Shown here one piece after another: positions 9,871-18,625 of a stretch of DNA of 64,000 nucleotides. The notes below the pieces were generated by a model. It was given only the letters and a program-made list of their open reading frames with translations, did no database searches and was not told the DNA's origin. Source of the DNA: Bacteroidota bacterium (GTDB lineage: Bacteria; Bacteroidota; Bacteroidia; Flavobacteriales; Flavobacteriaceae); NCBI GenBank assembly GCA_023434025.1, contig JAEYTL010000027.1, positions 62,001 through 126,000 on the forward strand. The letters run 5' to 3'. Both the position numbers and the translations under genes were made by a program. Position 1 is the first letter of the stretch, and each line of letters starts with the position of its first letter.

Positions 9871-9891
9871 AAACTGAACCAAGTTCAGTTT
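9871..9891 (-). promoter_or_regulatory. Hairpin in the predicted gcvP leader
   Basis: Perfect 9-bp arms (AAACTGAAC at 9871-9879 and GTTCAGTTT at 9883-9891) enclose a 3-nt loop, 36 nt before the gcvP start. Looser pairing of TGTGTG and CACACA further out (about 9855-9900) could extend it. If the -7 box at 9900-9907 is right, the hairpin sits at the very 5' end of the mRNA. A glycine riboswitch is not supported: the region is far too short. Confidence 0.5.
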
Positions 9892-9899
9892 TAAGCACA

Positions 9900-9907
9900 C
9901 AAAAGTA
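9900..9907 (-). promoter_or_regulatory. Candidate -7 promoter element for gcvP
   Basis: Read on the minus strand this is TACTTTTG, a match to the Bacteroidota -7 consensus TAnnTTTG, about 65 nt before the gcvP start. No TTG -33 element stands at the normal spacing of 17-23 nt (the nearest is 27 nt away), so this is tentative. Confidence 0.4.
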
Positions 9908-10038
9908 ATTATTAAACGTGTATTTTTCGTTAAACAATGGCTAATGTTTTTGGAATTTTTCAACCAAAGAGACAGTTTATCAACAAATGTTTATTTTTTA
10001 GAGGTTTCAGGCCGCTTAAAAATTACTTTTCTGTAGTT

Positions 10039-10069
10039 TAACGACAATTAAATGTATTATAACGACAAT
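10039..10069. repeat. Paired 10-bp direct repeat upstream of the first CotH gene
   Basis: TAACGACAAT occurs at 10039-10048 and again at 10060-10069, a 21-bp period (two helical turns), about 58-88 nt before the gene at 10127. The spacing is that expected for a dimeric activator binding one face of the DNA; LytTR-type regulators use such pairs. The rest of the 291-nt divergent region 9836-10126 holds the gcvP leader and promoter and nothing else I can name. Confidence 0.5.
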
Positions 10070-10126
10070 GTTATCAGGGTGTTAATTTCTTATATAATTT
10101 CGGGAAAAATTTAATGATTTTAAGTT

Positions 10127-13100
10127 ATGAAAAAAATTACGTTTCTACTATTTTTACTCTTGACTTTTTTTAGTTTAAGAGCTCAGAATGTCGTGATTAA
10201 TGAGGTTATTACTTCAAATACAACCGTAATTACAGATGATGACGGGAGTTATGAGGATTGGGTTGAATTGTATAACACCGGAGCGGAAGCCATTAATCTA
10301 GAGGGTTACGGCTTAACGGATTTGTCTTCAAATCCGTATCAATGGGTGTTTCCGGCATATTGGATTGAGCCCGGTGAACATTTGTTGGTATGGTGTTCGG
10401 ATAAAAACAGAACAGATATCAATTTTCCGTTGCATACTAATTTTAAAATTAGTTCCGGAGGAGAAGTAATCACACTTACAAAACCGAATGGTGAAGTAGA
10501 AGACAGCTATCCGGCTGTTTTGGTTCCACAGAATTTTACATATGGAAGACAAACAGATGGTTCGGCAAATTTTGTCTATTTTCCCGAACCCACTCCGGGA
10601 GCCACCAATAATACTTCAGCGGGTTATTCGGATGTATTGGAGCCCCCTGTTTTTTCGGTAAACGGAGGTTTTTATACAGAAAGTTTTAGTTTAACAATCA
10701 GCCATCCTGATCCGGAAGCTACGATTATTTATACTTTAGACGGTTCTGATCCGGATATTACAAATTTAAGCGGAACAACTTATCAGTATAAAAATGAATA
10801 TCCCTATGAAGAAGGACAACTGCCGTCTGAAACGTTTTTGACCAAGAGTTTTCAGTCTATGCAGTATGCGGCTCCGCTAACGATTGCAGACAGAACGAAT
10901 GAGCCGAACGATATATCAACCATTTCATCAACCTATGATGCTGATCCGTCTTATTACATTCCTGACTTTAATATTTTTAAAGGAACCGTTGTTCGGGCAA
11001 GGGCATATAAAACAGGAGCTTTGACCAGCAGCATTAAAACGCATTCGTATTTCATTTCTCCGCAGGGAACAGACAGGTTTTCAATTCCGGTTATTTCAAT
11101 CAGTTTGGATGAAGATAAATTTTTTGAATATAATAACGGAATTTATGTTGCCGGTGCAGATTTTGATAACTGGCGTTTGGCTAATCCTGATGTTCCAGCT
11201 TTGTTCAATGCTGAGGCAAATTATGATCGCTCGGGTGAAGCTACCGAACAAATAGGGCATTTCAACTATTTTGTAAACGGTAGTGAAGTATTAAACCAAC
11301 AGGTCGGAATTCGCATTAACGGAGGAGGCACAAGAGCCTTTCAACATAAGTCATTGCGATTGTATGCCCGTTCAGAATTGGGAGCAGGCAGTTTTAACTA
11401 TCCCATTTTTCCAAACGAAAATTACAACAGTTATAAACGATTGGTTTTAAGGAATTCCGGAAATGATTTTTTTAACACGTATTACAAAGATGCTTTTACG
11501 CACGAATTAGTTGAGAAAACCGGTTTGGATAATCAGGCTTATCAACCGTCTGTCATTTTCTTAAATGGCGAATACTGGGGGATGTTGAATATCAGAGAGC
11601 GTTTGGACAGGCATTATTTTGAAAGAAAATATGGAATTGTAGAAGCGGATATCGAAATTTTAGAAGACGGTTATCAGGTGGATGAAGGAAGTGACGTGCA
11701 TTTTCAGGCAATGTATTCGTTTCTGGAAAATAATACTCTGGCAAATGAATCCAATTATGAATACATCAATACTCAGATGGATGTAGAGAATTTCAGGGAT
11801 TATTTTATTACAAACATCTTTATTCAAAATACGGACTGGCCGGGTTGGAATACCATTTTCTGGAGAAAAAATACAGCGTTTGATCCCGGAGCCCCTTACG
11901 GAAATGACGGCAGATGGAGAACGGCTGTTAAAGATACGGATGCTGGCTTTGGTTTAATGTTGGATGTGAATGATCATAATACCTTAGAATTTGCTACTGC
12001 TACAGACGGGCCGGAATGGCCAAATCCGGAGTGGTCCACATTAATTTTGAGAAGATTATTGGAAAATGAATCATTTGAATTAAGCTTTATCAACCGTTTT
12101 GCCGATATGATGAATACGTTCTTCCTGCCGGAGCGGGTAATTGCATTATCAAACCAGTTCGCTGCTGTCATTGAACCGGAAATTGCCCAACAGATTAACC
12201 GTTGGTCTGCTCCGTATAGTTTTGCCTGGTGGCTGGAAAGCCAGAATGTTATTGAAACATTTGCCATGGAGAGACCGGAATATCAGCGGGAGCATATTCG
12301 GGCAAAGTTTGGTATTGCCAACGATATTACAGCCACTTTAAATGTAAACAATGATACAAATGGTTATGTGAAGATCAATACCATTAATATTACTCCCGAT
12401 ACACCGGGAGTTTCGGCGAACCCTTATCCCTGGACAGGAATTTATTTCCACAATATTCCGGTTACATTAACCGCTGTTCCGTTAGCAGGATTTGCTTTTA
12501 GCCATTGGAGTGGTGATGTGTCAGGTACTGAAGCTCAAATTACTTATACACCGACCGGAAATTTCTCGGTTACAGCACATTTTATCGCTACTGAAGTACC
12601 GGCAGCCGAAGAGCCAATCTACTTTTGGATGATAGACGGAAACATCGCTAATGACACACCGTTAACCACTATAAATTCAACTTTTGAAACAGAAGCGGAA
12701 GGTGTGTTGAATTATCAGTCATGTTTAGCGGGGTATCCATTTGATAATACGCATCCTAACTGGAGAAAAGCATCTATGGAAAGAAGAAACAGCCCGACCG
12801 ACATTAATTATATGCCGGAAGCTAATAATGATTTGCCTTTTGCTACGGCTAACATGAGAGGGTTACAGATTAAACAGCCATTCCAGCATGATGGTATGGA
12901 AAACACCTTGGTATTCAGTTTTTCAACAGTTGGTTATAAAGATATTGTATTCGGTTTTGCTGCTAAAGATGAAAATGCTGCTGATGGAATTGTGGTGGAT
13001 TATTCTGTTGATGGTTCTGTCTGGACAAACGCCGGTTTGGCTAACGTTAACCTGCCGTTAACAGCTGCTTATCAATTGTTCGAAACAGATTTTTCAGCTA

Positions 13101-13471
13101 TTGAAACAGTAAATAACAATGCTAATTTTAAAGTCAGGGTTCGTTTTTACGGTGATAATTTAACGGCAGATAGCGGTAACCGGGTTACATTCAATAACTT
13201 TAGTGCAAAAGGGATAGAAATGCCGTTGAGTATTCCGGAAAATACGAGTTTAAGCTTTAAGATTTATCCTAATCCGGTTTCTGACAGGTTAACTATTAAT
13301 CATTCTTACAGTCAGGTTGATTTTAAATTATTTACCATAGACGGTAAAATCATTAAATCAGGAAATTTGGAAAATCAACAGATGAATATCAGTGATTTGC
13401 AAAGCGGAATTTATTTGTTACAGCTACATTCAGAAGGGAAATCTGAAACTAAAAAGATTGTGAAAAAATAA
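10127..13471 (+). CDS. CotH/lamin-tail surface protein with T9SS sorting domain (first paralogue)
   Basis: The 1114-residue protein begins with a signal peptide (MKKITFLLFLLLTFFSLRAQ). It then has a lamin-tail domain (about 20-150, INEVITSN...YEDWVELYNTG), a chitobiase/hexosaminidase C-terminal-like sandwich (about 165-215, IIYTLDGSDPD), and a CotH kinase-like domain (about 318-728, with VISISLDEDKFFEYNNGIYV and NGEYWGMLNIRERLD). An InlB B-type repeat follows (about 735-815, GFAFSHWSGD), then a 200-residue beta module and a type A T9SS tail (about 1040-1114, FKIYPNPVSD...GIYLLQL...KKIVKK). It should be exported by T9SS and held at the surface or released. CotH domains can phosphorylate proteins, but activity is not shown here. 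A tandem paralogue follows at 13618. Confidence 0.88.
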   Translation: MKKITFLLFLLLTFFSLRAQNVVINEVITSNTTVITDDDGSYEDWVELYNTGAEAINLEGYGLTDLSSNPYQWVFPAYWIEPGEHLLVWCSDKNRTDINFPLHTNFKISSGGEVITLTKPNGEVEDSYPAVLVPQNFTYGRQTDGSANFVYFPEPTPGATNNTSAGYSDVLEPPVFSVNGGFYTESFSLTISHPDPEATIIYTLDGSDPDITNLSGTTYQYKNEYPYEEGQLPSETFLTKSFQSMQYAAPLTIADRTNEPNDISTISSTYDADPSYYIPDFNIFKGTVVRARAYKTGALTSSIKTHSYFISPQGTDRFSIPVISISLDEDKFFEYNNGIYVAGADFDNWRLANPDVPALFNAEANYDRSGEATEQIGHFNYFVNGSEVLNQQVGIRINGGGTRAFQHKSLRLYARSELGAGSFNYPIFPNENYNSYKRLVLRNSGNDFFNTYYKDAFTHELVEKTGLDNQAYQPSVIFLNGEYWGMLNIRERLDRHYFERKYGIVEADIEILEDGYQVDEGSDVHFQAMYSFLENNTLANESNYEYINTQMDVENFRDYFITNIFIQNTDWPGWNTIFWRKNTAFDPGAPYGNDGRWRTAVKDTDAGFGLMLDVNDHNTLEFATATDGPEWPNPEWSTLILRRLLENESFELSFINRFADMMNTFFLPERVIALSNQFAAVIEPEIAQQINRWSAPYSFAWWLESQNVIETFAMERPEYQREHIRAKFGIANDITATLNVNNDTNGYVKINTINITPDTPGVSANPYPWTGIYFHNIPVTLTAVPLAGFAFSHWSGDVSGTEAQITYTPTGNFSVTAHFIATEVPAAEEPIYFWMIDGNIANDTPLTTINSTFETEAEGVLNYQSCLAGYPFDNTHPNWRKASMERRNSPTDINYMPEANNDLPFATANMRGLQIKQPFQHDGMENTLVFSFSTVGYKDIVFGFAAKDENAADGIVVDYSVDGSVWTNAGLANVNLPLTAAYQLFETDFSAIETVNNNANFKVRVRFYGDNLTADSGNRVTFNNFSAKGIEMPLSIPENTSLSFKIYPNPVSDRLTINHSYSQVDFKLFTIDGKIIKSGNLENQQMNISDLQSGIYLLQLHSEGKSETKKIVKK

Positions 13472-13494
13472 GTTCTGAACAATCATAAAAAAGG

Positions 13495-13530
13495 AAAAAG
13501 GAGGAAGTTTGTTCCTCCTTTTTCTTTTTG
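13495..13530 (+). terminator. Rho-independent terminator after the first CotH gene
   Basis: A perfect 12-bp stem (AAAAAGGAGGAA at 13495-13506 with TTCCTCCTTTTT at 13512-13523, loop GTTTG) is followed by CTTTTTG, 24 nt after the stop codon. It separates the two CotH paralogues into distinct transcripts. Confidence 0.8.
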
Positions 13531-13584
13531 TCGATTAATTCAGTTAATGGTCGATAAAACAGTCAACAAGTATTAAGATTGTGT

Positions 13585-13592
13585 TAAATTTG
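13585..13592 (+). promoter_or_regulatory. Candidate -7 promoter element for the second CotH gene
   Basis: TAAATTTG fits the TAnnTTTG consensus and lies 25 nt before the start codon. No convincing TTG is present at the -33 position. A terminator just upstream makes a separate promoter here likely. Confidence 0.4.
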
Positions 13593-13617
13593 AGCTTATT
13601 TCCACCCTTTAATTTTT

Positions 13618-16600
13618 ATGTACATGAAAAAAAGTATGCAGCTTTTGGTTGCCATGATTCTTATTGTCTTTTATCAGCCAATAAATGCTCAGAGTTTGGT
13701 TATCAATGAAGTTTTGGCCAGTAACTCTTCTGTTAATACAGATGAAGACGGCAGTTATGAGGATTGGGTTGAATTGTTTAATAATTCGACAGAATCTATA
13801 AATTTACAGGGTTACGGCTTGAGTGATAACCCGAATAATTTGTTTAAGTGGGTTTTTCCTTCCGTTACAATCAATCCGGGAGATTATTTGTTAATCTGGT
13901 GTTCTAATAAAAACAGAGGAGTTCCGGGACAGCCGTTGCACACCAATTTTGCGGTAAGTGCCGATGGTGAAACAATTTCATTAACCCAACCCGACGGAAC
14001 CGTGGTTGATTTTGCTCCTTCCACACCAATGCTGGCCAATGTTTCTTTTGGGCGTTCACCGAACGGAACCGGAGGGTTTGTATTTTTTCAGACCCCGACA
14101 CCGGGAACAGAAAATATTGGAACAGGTTATACGGAAACACTTAATCCACCACAGTTTTCTCAGCATTCAGGCTTTTTTACCGCCGGTTTTGATTTGACGA
14201 TTTCTTCCGAAGAGGAAGATGTTACCATTTTATATACCCTGGACGGTTCCGTTCCCGATGAAAACAATTTATCGGGTACAACGTACAGTTATAAGAACCA
14301 ATACCCGAGGTTACCGGGGCAGGCGTTCGGACCGTTTTTGAACAATACGTATGAAACGAAGACTTACACAGAGCCTATCGGTATTATAGATCGCTCTGCT
14401 TTGCCAAACAAAATCTCGATGATTTCTTCAACCTATGATTTTGTGGCTCCTTATCTTCCGGATGTGCCGATTTTTAAAAGCACGGTTGTACGTGCTAAAG
14501 TAGTAAAATCAGGAGCAATGGCCAGCCCTGTTGTGACCAGAAATTATTTTATTACACCGCAAGGCAACAATCAATTTTCGTTACCCGTAGTTTCACTAAG
14601 TATTGATGAGGATAAATTATTTGATTACAATAACGGAATTTATGTTGCCGGAGTTGATTTTGATACATGGCGAACCAACAATCCCAATCAGGTGCCGGAT
14701 TGGGAAATCGGAAATTTTGCCAGAAAAGGAATCACAGCTGAGCGGGTGGCTAACTTCAGTTATTTTGTAGAAGGTAACGAAGTAATCAATCAAAACATAG
14801 GGATTAGGATCAGAGGGAATTACTCCAGGGTTTATCCCAGTAAATCATTTAATTTTTATGCCAGATCTGAATACGGAGATAACGATATGGATTATGCCTT
14901 TTTTTCCGACAGAACTGATGAAAGCTATACCCGCCTTTCGTTAAAAAACTCAAGTGGCGATTTTTATCATACAAATTTCAGAGACCCGCTAAACCACGAA
15001 CTGATTAAAGGACTGAGAGTGCAAACGGAAGCTTATCAGCCTACTATAACATTTATAAACGGAGAGTTTTATGGGATTTTAAGTTTCCGTGAAAAATATG
15101 ATGATAAGTTTTTTAAACGGGTTTATAATATAGATGAGGATGAAATCGATGTTTTGGAAAACAACGCCATAGAAGAAGAAGGTGATAATTTGCATTATCT
15201 TCAAATGATTAATTATGTTCAAAACAATTCGTTGGCCACAGAAGAAAATTACAGTTATGTAAAAACTCAGATGGACACGGATAATTTTCAGGATTATTTT
15301 ATAGCCAATATTTTCTTTCAGAATGTAGACTGGCCCGGGAACAATATTGTTTACTGGCGAAAAAAAACAGCTCAATACGAACCGAATGCACCGTATGGGT
15401 CAGACGGAAGATGGCGTTGGGCCATTCATGACATGGATTCAACATTTGGGTTGAGTGGCGGAAGTATTGCCATCAACTCTCTTGAAAATGCAACCGCTTT
15501 GGGTGGACCGAGTTGGCCAAATCCGGAATGGTCAACCTTGCTGCTTAGAAAATTATTGGAAAATGATGAGTTTAAATATGAGTTTATCAGCCGTTTTGCC
15601 GATGTGATGAATACCTATTTTCATACCGATAGAATTCTGACCAGAATTGAAGAAATGAAAACAGTTATTGCACCCGAAATGCCCCGGCAATACGTGCGTT
15701 GGAAAGCTCCGTCAAATGATTACAGCTGGAATTATTTTTTGAATAAGCTGATACTTTTTGCCAATGAAAGACCTGAAATCCAACGAGGTCACATTCGTGA
15801 GAAATTTGCCATTACTAATGATATTGATGTTACGGTTGATGTGTCAAATGAAGAGCATGGTTTTGTTAAAGTGAATACCATCGAGATTGTGCCGACTATA
15901 CCCGGAATTACCGCAAATCCATATCCTTGGACCGGGGTTTATTATGCTAATATCCCCGTAAAATTAAAAGCCATAGCAAAAAATGGTTATGTTTTCAGTC
16001 ACTGGGAAGGAGCATCAACCAGTACTGACGAAGAAATTATCATAGATTCTGCCGATAGTTTTGCTGTAACAGCGGTGTTCATTCCGGAAGGATTTTCAAT
16101 CGAAACAAGTGAGCCGATTTATTTTTGGATGATGAATTCCGCCTTGCCGAATGATGCTCCGATTGTGTCGATTAATTCAACTTATGAAGTGTTAAATGAA
16201 GGGGTTCTTTTGTATCAATCCTGTCTGGAAGGTTATCCGTTTACCAGTGCTCATCCTAATTGGAGAAAAGCATCGATGGAACGCAGAAACAGTCCGACAG
16301 CAATAAATTATATGCCGGAAGCCAACAATGATATTCCTTTTGCCTCTGCCAACATGAGAGGAATACAGATCAAGCAGCCATTCCAACAGGATGGATTGGA
16401 AAATGCCATGATTTTTAATTTTTCAACAGAAGGGTATAAAAATATTATTTTTGGTTTTGCCGCCAAAGATGAAAATGCCGCCGATGCCATTGTAATTGAT
16501 TATTCGGTAGAACATGGTAGTCCGGTTTGGATAACGTCCGGTTTAGCCGAAACGTCCTTACCGCTTTCATCCGATTTTGAATTGTTTGAAGTTGATTTTT

Positions 16601-17754
16601 CAGCTATTTCAGGTTCAGTAAATAATCTTGATTTTAAGGTCAGGCTGCGATTCTCCGGACCAGATATGACCGTTGATAATGGTAATCGGGTTACGTTTAA
16701 CAATATATCCGTCAGAGGCGTTCAGTTGCCGTTGCAATATCCCACACCGAATGTGTTTACCGTTGATACAGAAATTTCGGCTTTGATTCCCAATGTAACA
16801 GCTTTAGCTGACAGTTATTCTATTCAGCCAACTTTGCCAAATGGATTAAGTTTTGATGAAACAACCGGAATCATCTCGGGCACACCGACAGAACTATCAC
16901 CGGCAACGGATTATACCGTTACGGCAACGAATTCCGGAGGCAGTACCACGTTTGTATTGTCGATAGAAGTGATTGATGTGGCACCGTCAGCTTTGACTTA
17001 CGCTACACCAAACGTTTACACAATCAATGAAGCGATTACGGATTTAATACCGGCAATTTCCGGTGGAGCGGTATTGGAATATGCCATCGAACCAGCGTTG
17101 CCGGACGGGTTAAGTTTTGATGAAGTCACAGGCATCATTTCAGGGACACCGACAGAACTATCACCGGCAACCGATTATACCGTTACGGCAACGAATTCAG
17201 GGGGTAGTACCACGTTTGTATTGTCGATAGAAGTGATTGATGTGGCACCGTCAGCTTTGACATACGCTACACCAAACATTTACACAATCAATGAAGCGAT
17301 TGCGGATTTAATACCGGCAATTTCCGGCGGAACGGTATTGGAATATGCCATTGAACCAGCGTTACCGGACGGGTTAAGTTTTGATGAAGTCACAGGAATC
17401 ATTTCGGGTACACCGACAGAACTATCACCGGCAACGGATTATACCGTTACGGCAACGAATTCAGGGGGTAGTACCACGTTTGTATTGTCAATAGAAGTGA
17501 TTGAACCAATGTCGGTTTATGACCCTTTGAAATCAGATTTTGTCATCTATCCGAATCCGTTCGAAACGAGTATTACGGTTAGACACAATTTAGGCAAGGT
17601 CAATTACACATTACTTTCATTAGAAGGAAAATTGATTAGAAAAGGAATTTTAGAATCAACGGAATTACCGATGCCGGAATTGTCAACCGGAACGTATTTA
17701 CTACGATTGGAAGCGAACGGAGAAATTCAACATTTCAAGTTGATTAAAAAATAG
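13618..17754 (+). CDS. CotH/lamin-tail surface protein with Ig-like repeats and T9SS sorting domain (second paralogue)
   Basis: This 1378-residue protein repeats the order of its upstream neighbour: signal peptide, lamin-tail domain (about 25-155), chitobiase-type sandwich (TILYTLDGSVPDENN), CotH domain (about 320-735), InlB-like repeat (GYVFSHWEGA) and the same 200-residue module. Before the T9SS tail it has an extra region (about 1038-1300) of three Ig-like (He_PIG) units carrying LPxGLSFDExTGIISGTP. Two of these units are complete 88-residue copies, nearly identical in DNA. The tail reads FVIYPNPFETSITV...GTYLLRL...FKLIKK. The start may be 13618 or the ATG at 13624. Tandem duplication of the pair and later repeat expansion are inferred. 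Likely a surface or secreted adhesin/enzyme; function unproven. Confidence 0.88.
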   Translation: MYMKKSMQLLVAMILIVFYQPINAQSLVINEVLASNSSVNTDEDGSYEDWVELFNNSTESINLQGYGLSDNPNNLFKWVFPSVTINPGDYLLIWCSNKNRGVPGQPLHTNFAVSADGETISLTQPDGTVVDFAPSTPMLANVSFGRSPNGTGGFVFFQTPTPGTENIGTGYTETLNPPQFSQHSGFFTAGFDLTISSEEEDVTILYTLDGSVPDENNLSGTTYSYKNQYPRLPGQAFGPFLNNTYETKTYTEPIGIIDRSALPNKISMISSTYDFVAPYLPDVPIFKSTVVRAKVVKSGAMASPVVTRNYFITPQGNNQFSLPVVSLSIDEDKLFDYNNGIYVAGVDFDTWRTNNPNQVPDWEIGNFARKGITAERVANFSYFVEGNEVINQNIGIRIRGNYSRVYPSKSFNFYARSEYGDNDMDYAFFSDRTDESYTRLSLKNSSGDFYHTNFRDPLNHELIKGLRVQTEAYQPTITFINGEFYGILSFREKYDDKFFKRVYNIDEDEIDVLENNAIEEEGDNLHYLQMINYVQNNSLATEENYSYVKTQMDTDNFQDYFIANIFFQNVDWPGNNIVYWRKKTAQYEPNAPYGSDGRWRWAIHDMDSTFGLSGGSIAINSLENATALGGPSWPNPEWSTLLLRKLLENDEFKYEFISRFADVMNTYFHTDRILTRIEEMKTVIAPEMPRQYVRWKAPSNDYSWNYFLNKLILFANERPEIQRGHIREKFAITNDIDVTVDVSNEEHGFVKVNTIEIVPTIPGITANPYPWTGVYYANIPVKLKAIAKNGYVFSHWEGASTSTDEEIIIDSADSFAVTAVFIPEGFSIETSEPIYFWMMNSALPNDAPIVSINSTYEVLNEGVLLYQSCLEGYPFTSAHPNWRKASMERRNSPTAINYMPEANNDIPFASANMRGIQIKQPFQQDGLENAMIFNFSTEGYKNIIFGFAAKDENAADAIVIDYSVEHGSPVWITSGLAETSLPLSSDFELFEVDFSAISGSVNNLDFKVRLRFSGPDMTVDNGNRVTFNNISVRGVQLPLQYPTPNVFTVDTEISALIPNVTALADSYSIQPTLPNGLSFDETTGIISGTPTELSPATDYTVTATNSGGSTTFVLSIEVIDVAPSALTYATPNVYTINEAITDLIPAISGGAVLEYAIEPALPDGLSFDEVTGIISGTPTELSPATDYTVTATNSGGSTTFVLSIEVIDVAPSALTYATPNIYTINEAIADLIPAISGGTVLEYAIEPALPDGLSFDEVTGIISGTPTELSPATDYTVTATNSGGSTTFVLSIEVIEPMSVYDPLKSDFVIYPNPFETSITVRHNLGKVNYTLLSLEGKLIRKGILESTELPMPELSTGTYLLRLEANGEIQHFKLIKK
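16732..17508 (+). repeat. Three tandem Ig-like coding repeats, 264-bp unit
   Basis: Units at 16981-17244 and 17245-17508 each encode 88 residues starting APSALTYATPN and differ at only a few bases. The unit before them (about 16732-16980) is diverged in its 5' half but almost the same in its 3' half. Such identity between neighbours points to recent duplication or gene conversion, and the copy number may vary between strains. Confidence 0.9.
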
Positions 17755-17774
17755 ATTTTATAAACAGAAGTTGC

Positions 17775-17808
17775 AAAAGGAGTTTGTTTATTCAGGCTCC
17801 TTTTTTTA
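17775..17808 (+). terminator. Rho-independent terminator after the second CotH gene
   Basis: AAAAGGAG at 17775-17782 pairs with CTCCTTTT at 17797-17804 and runs into a seven-T tract, 20 nt after the stop codon. Confidence 0.75.
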
Positions 17809-17851
17809 TGTATTTTTCATTAAAAAGCCGTTTCTTGCATAAAATTAAGCT

Positions 17852-18625
17852 TTGCATTTTTTTAAAAAAATATTCGATTTTTATATTCAATCGTCCTTGC
17901 ACGTAGCGGTTGCAGTTTTGGCTTTGGTTCGGGTAACCGAAATTCTGCTTCAGCTTTCAGGTAATACAAACCTGGAACGAACCATTTTTTTCGGAACAAT
18001 TGTGAGTTATAATTTTTTAAAGTATTTTGAAGCTTTTCAAAAAGGCAGTTTCAATTTAAATAGAAACTGTTATTTGACAGGGGTAACTTTTTTCTCCTTT
18101 ATTGCAGTCATTTTTTATTTTTTACAATTAAATCATCAGACCCAAATTTATTTTATCAAAACAGGGTTGATGGTGGCACTTTACCCGTTTTTGCGGAGAT
18201 TTGGTTTTTGGAAATTATTTTTGGTGAGCTTTTGTGTTACGGCAGTTACGGTTTATACACCGCTTGTTAGTCAAAGTTCGTTTTCTGATCATGAAAAAAT
18301 CATTTTGCTTCAACGTTTTTTAATCATTATCAGTTTGATGATTCCGTTTGAAATTTTAGATAGTCAGACGGATGCCGAAACGTTAAAAACCCTTCCGCAG
18401 CGATACGGAATCTTGAAAACTAAATTGTTTGGAATAGCTCTTTTGTTTCCTTTTGTTCTGTTAGAGTTTCTGAAAGAGAGCATTGAGGTCTCCGCTTTTA
18501 TAACCGCAGCAATAACTGCATTTTTTATCGGTTTTACCAATTTCAAGCGAGATAAGTACTACGCTGCTTTTTGGGTAGAAAGTGTGCCGGTTTTTTGGTT
18601 GATTTTGTTATTGATTTTCGATTAA
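17852..18625 (+). CDS. UbiA prenyltransferase-like integral membrane protein
   Basis: The 257-residue protein is made almost wholly of hydrophobic segments, about eight or nine. The segment IPFEILDSQTDAETLKTLPQ followed by RYGILKTK resembles the second Asp-rich motif of UbiA-type prenyltransferases (DxxxD then TLPxxxG). The first, NxxxD-type motif is not clear: NFLKYFEAFQKG lies near the expected place but lacks the Asp pair. So this may be a degenerate family member rather than an active transferase. The only start is TTG at 17852; the next Met is deep inside a membrane segment. The 3' end overlaps the convergent SRPBCC gene by 18 nt. Confidence 0.6.
   Translation: MHFFKKIFDFYIQSSLHVAVAVLALVRVTEILLQLSGNTNLERTIFFGTIVSYNFLKYFEAFQKGSFNLNRNCYLTGVTFFSFIAVIFYFLQLNHQTQIYFIKTGLMVALYPFLRRFGFWKLFLVSFCVTAVTVYTPLVSQSSFSDHEKIILLQRFLIIISLMIPFEILDSQTDAETLKTLPQRYGILKTKLFGIALLFPFVLLEFLKESIEVSAFITAAITAFFIGFTNFKRDKYYAAFWVESVPVFWLILLLIFD

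Noticed and set aside
9836..10126. Glycine riboswitch before gcvP
   Set aside because: The leader is only about 60 nt, with one simple hairpin and none of the conserved glycine-aptamer core.
16732..17508. CRISPR-like array
   Set aside because: The repeats are long, contiguous and in frame, with no spacers; they are coding repeats. No CRISPR array was seen anywhere in the window.
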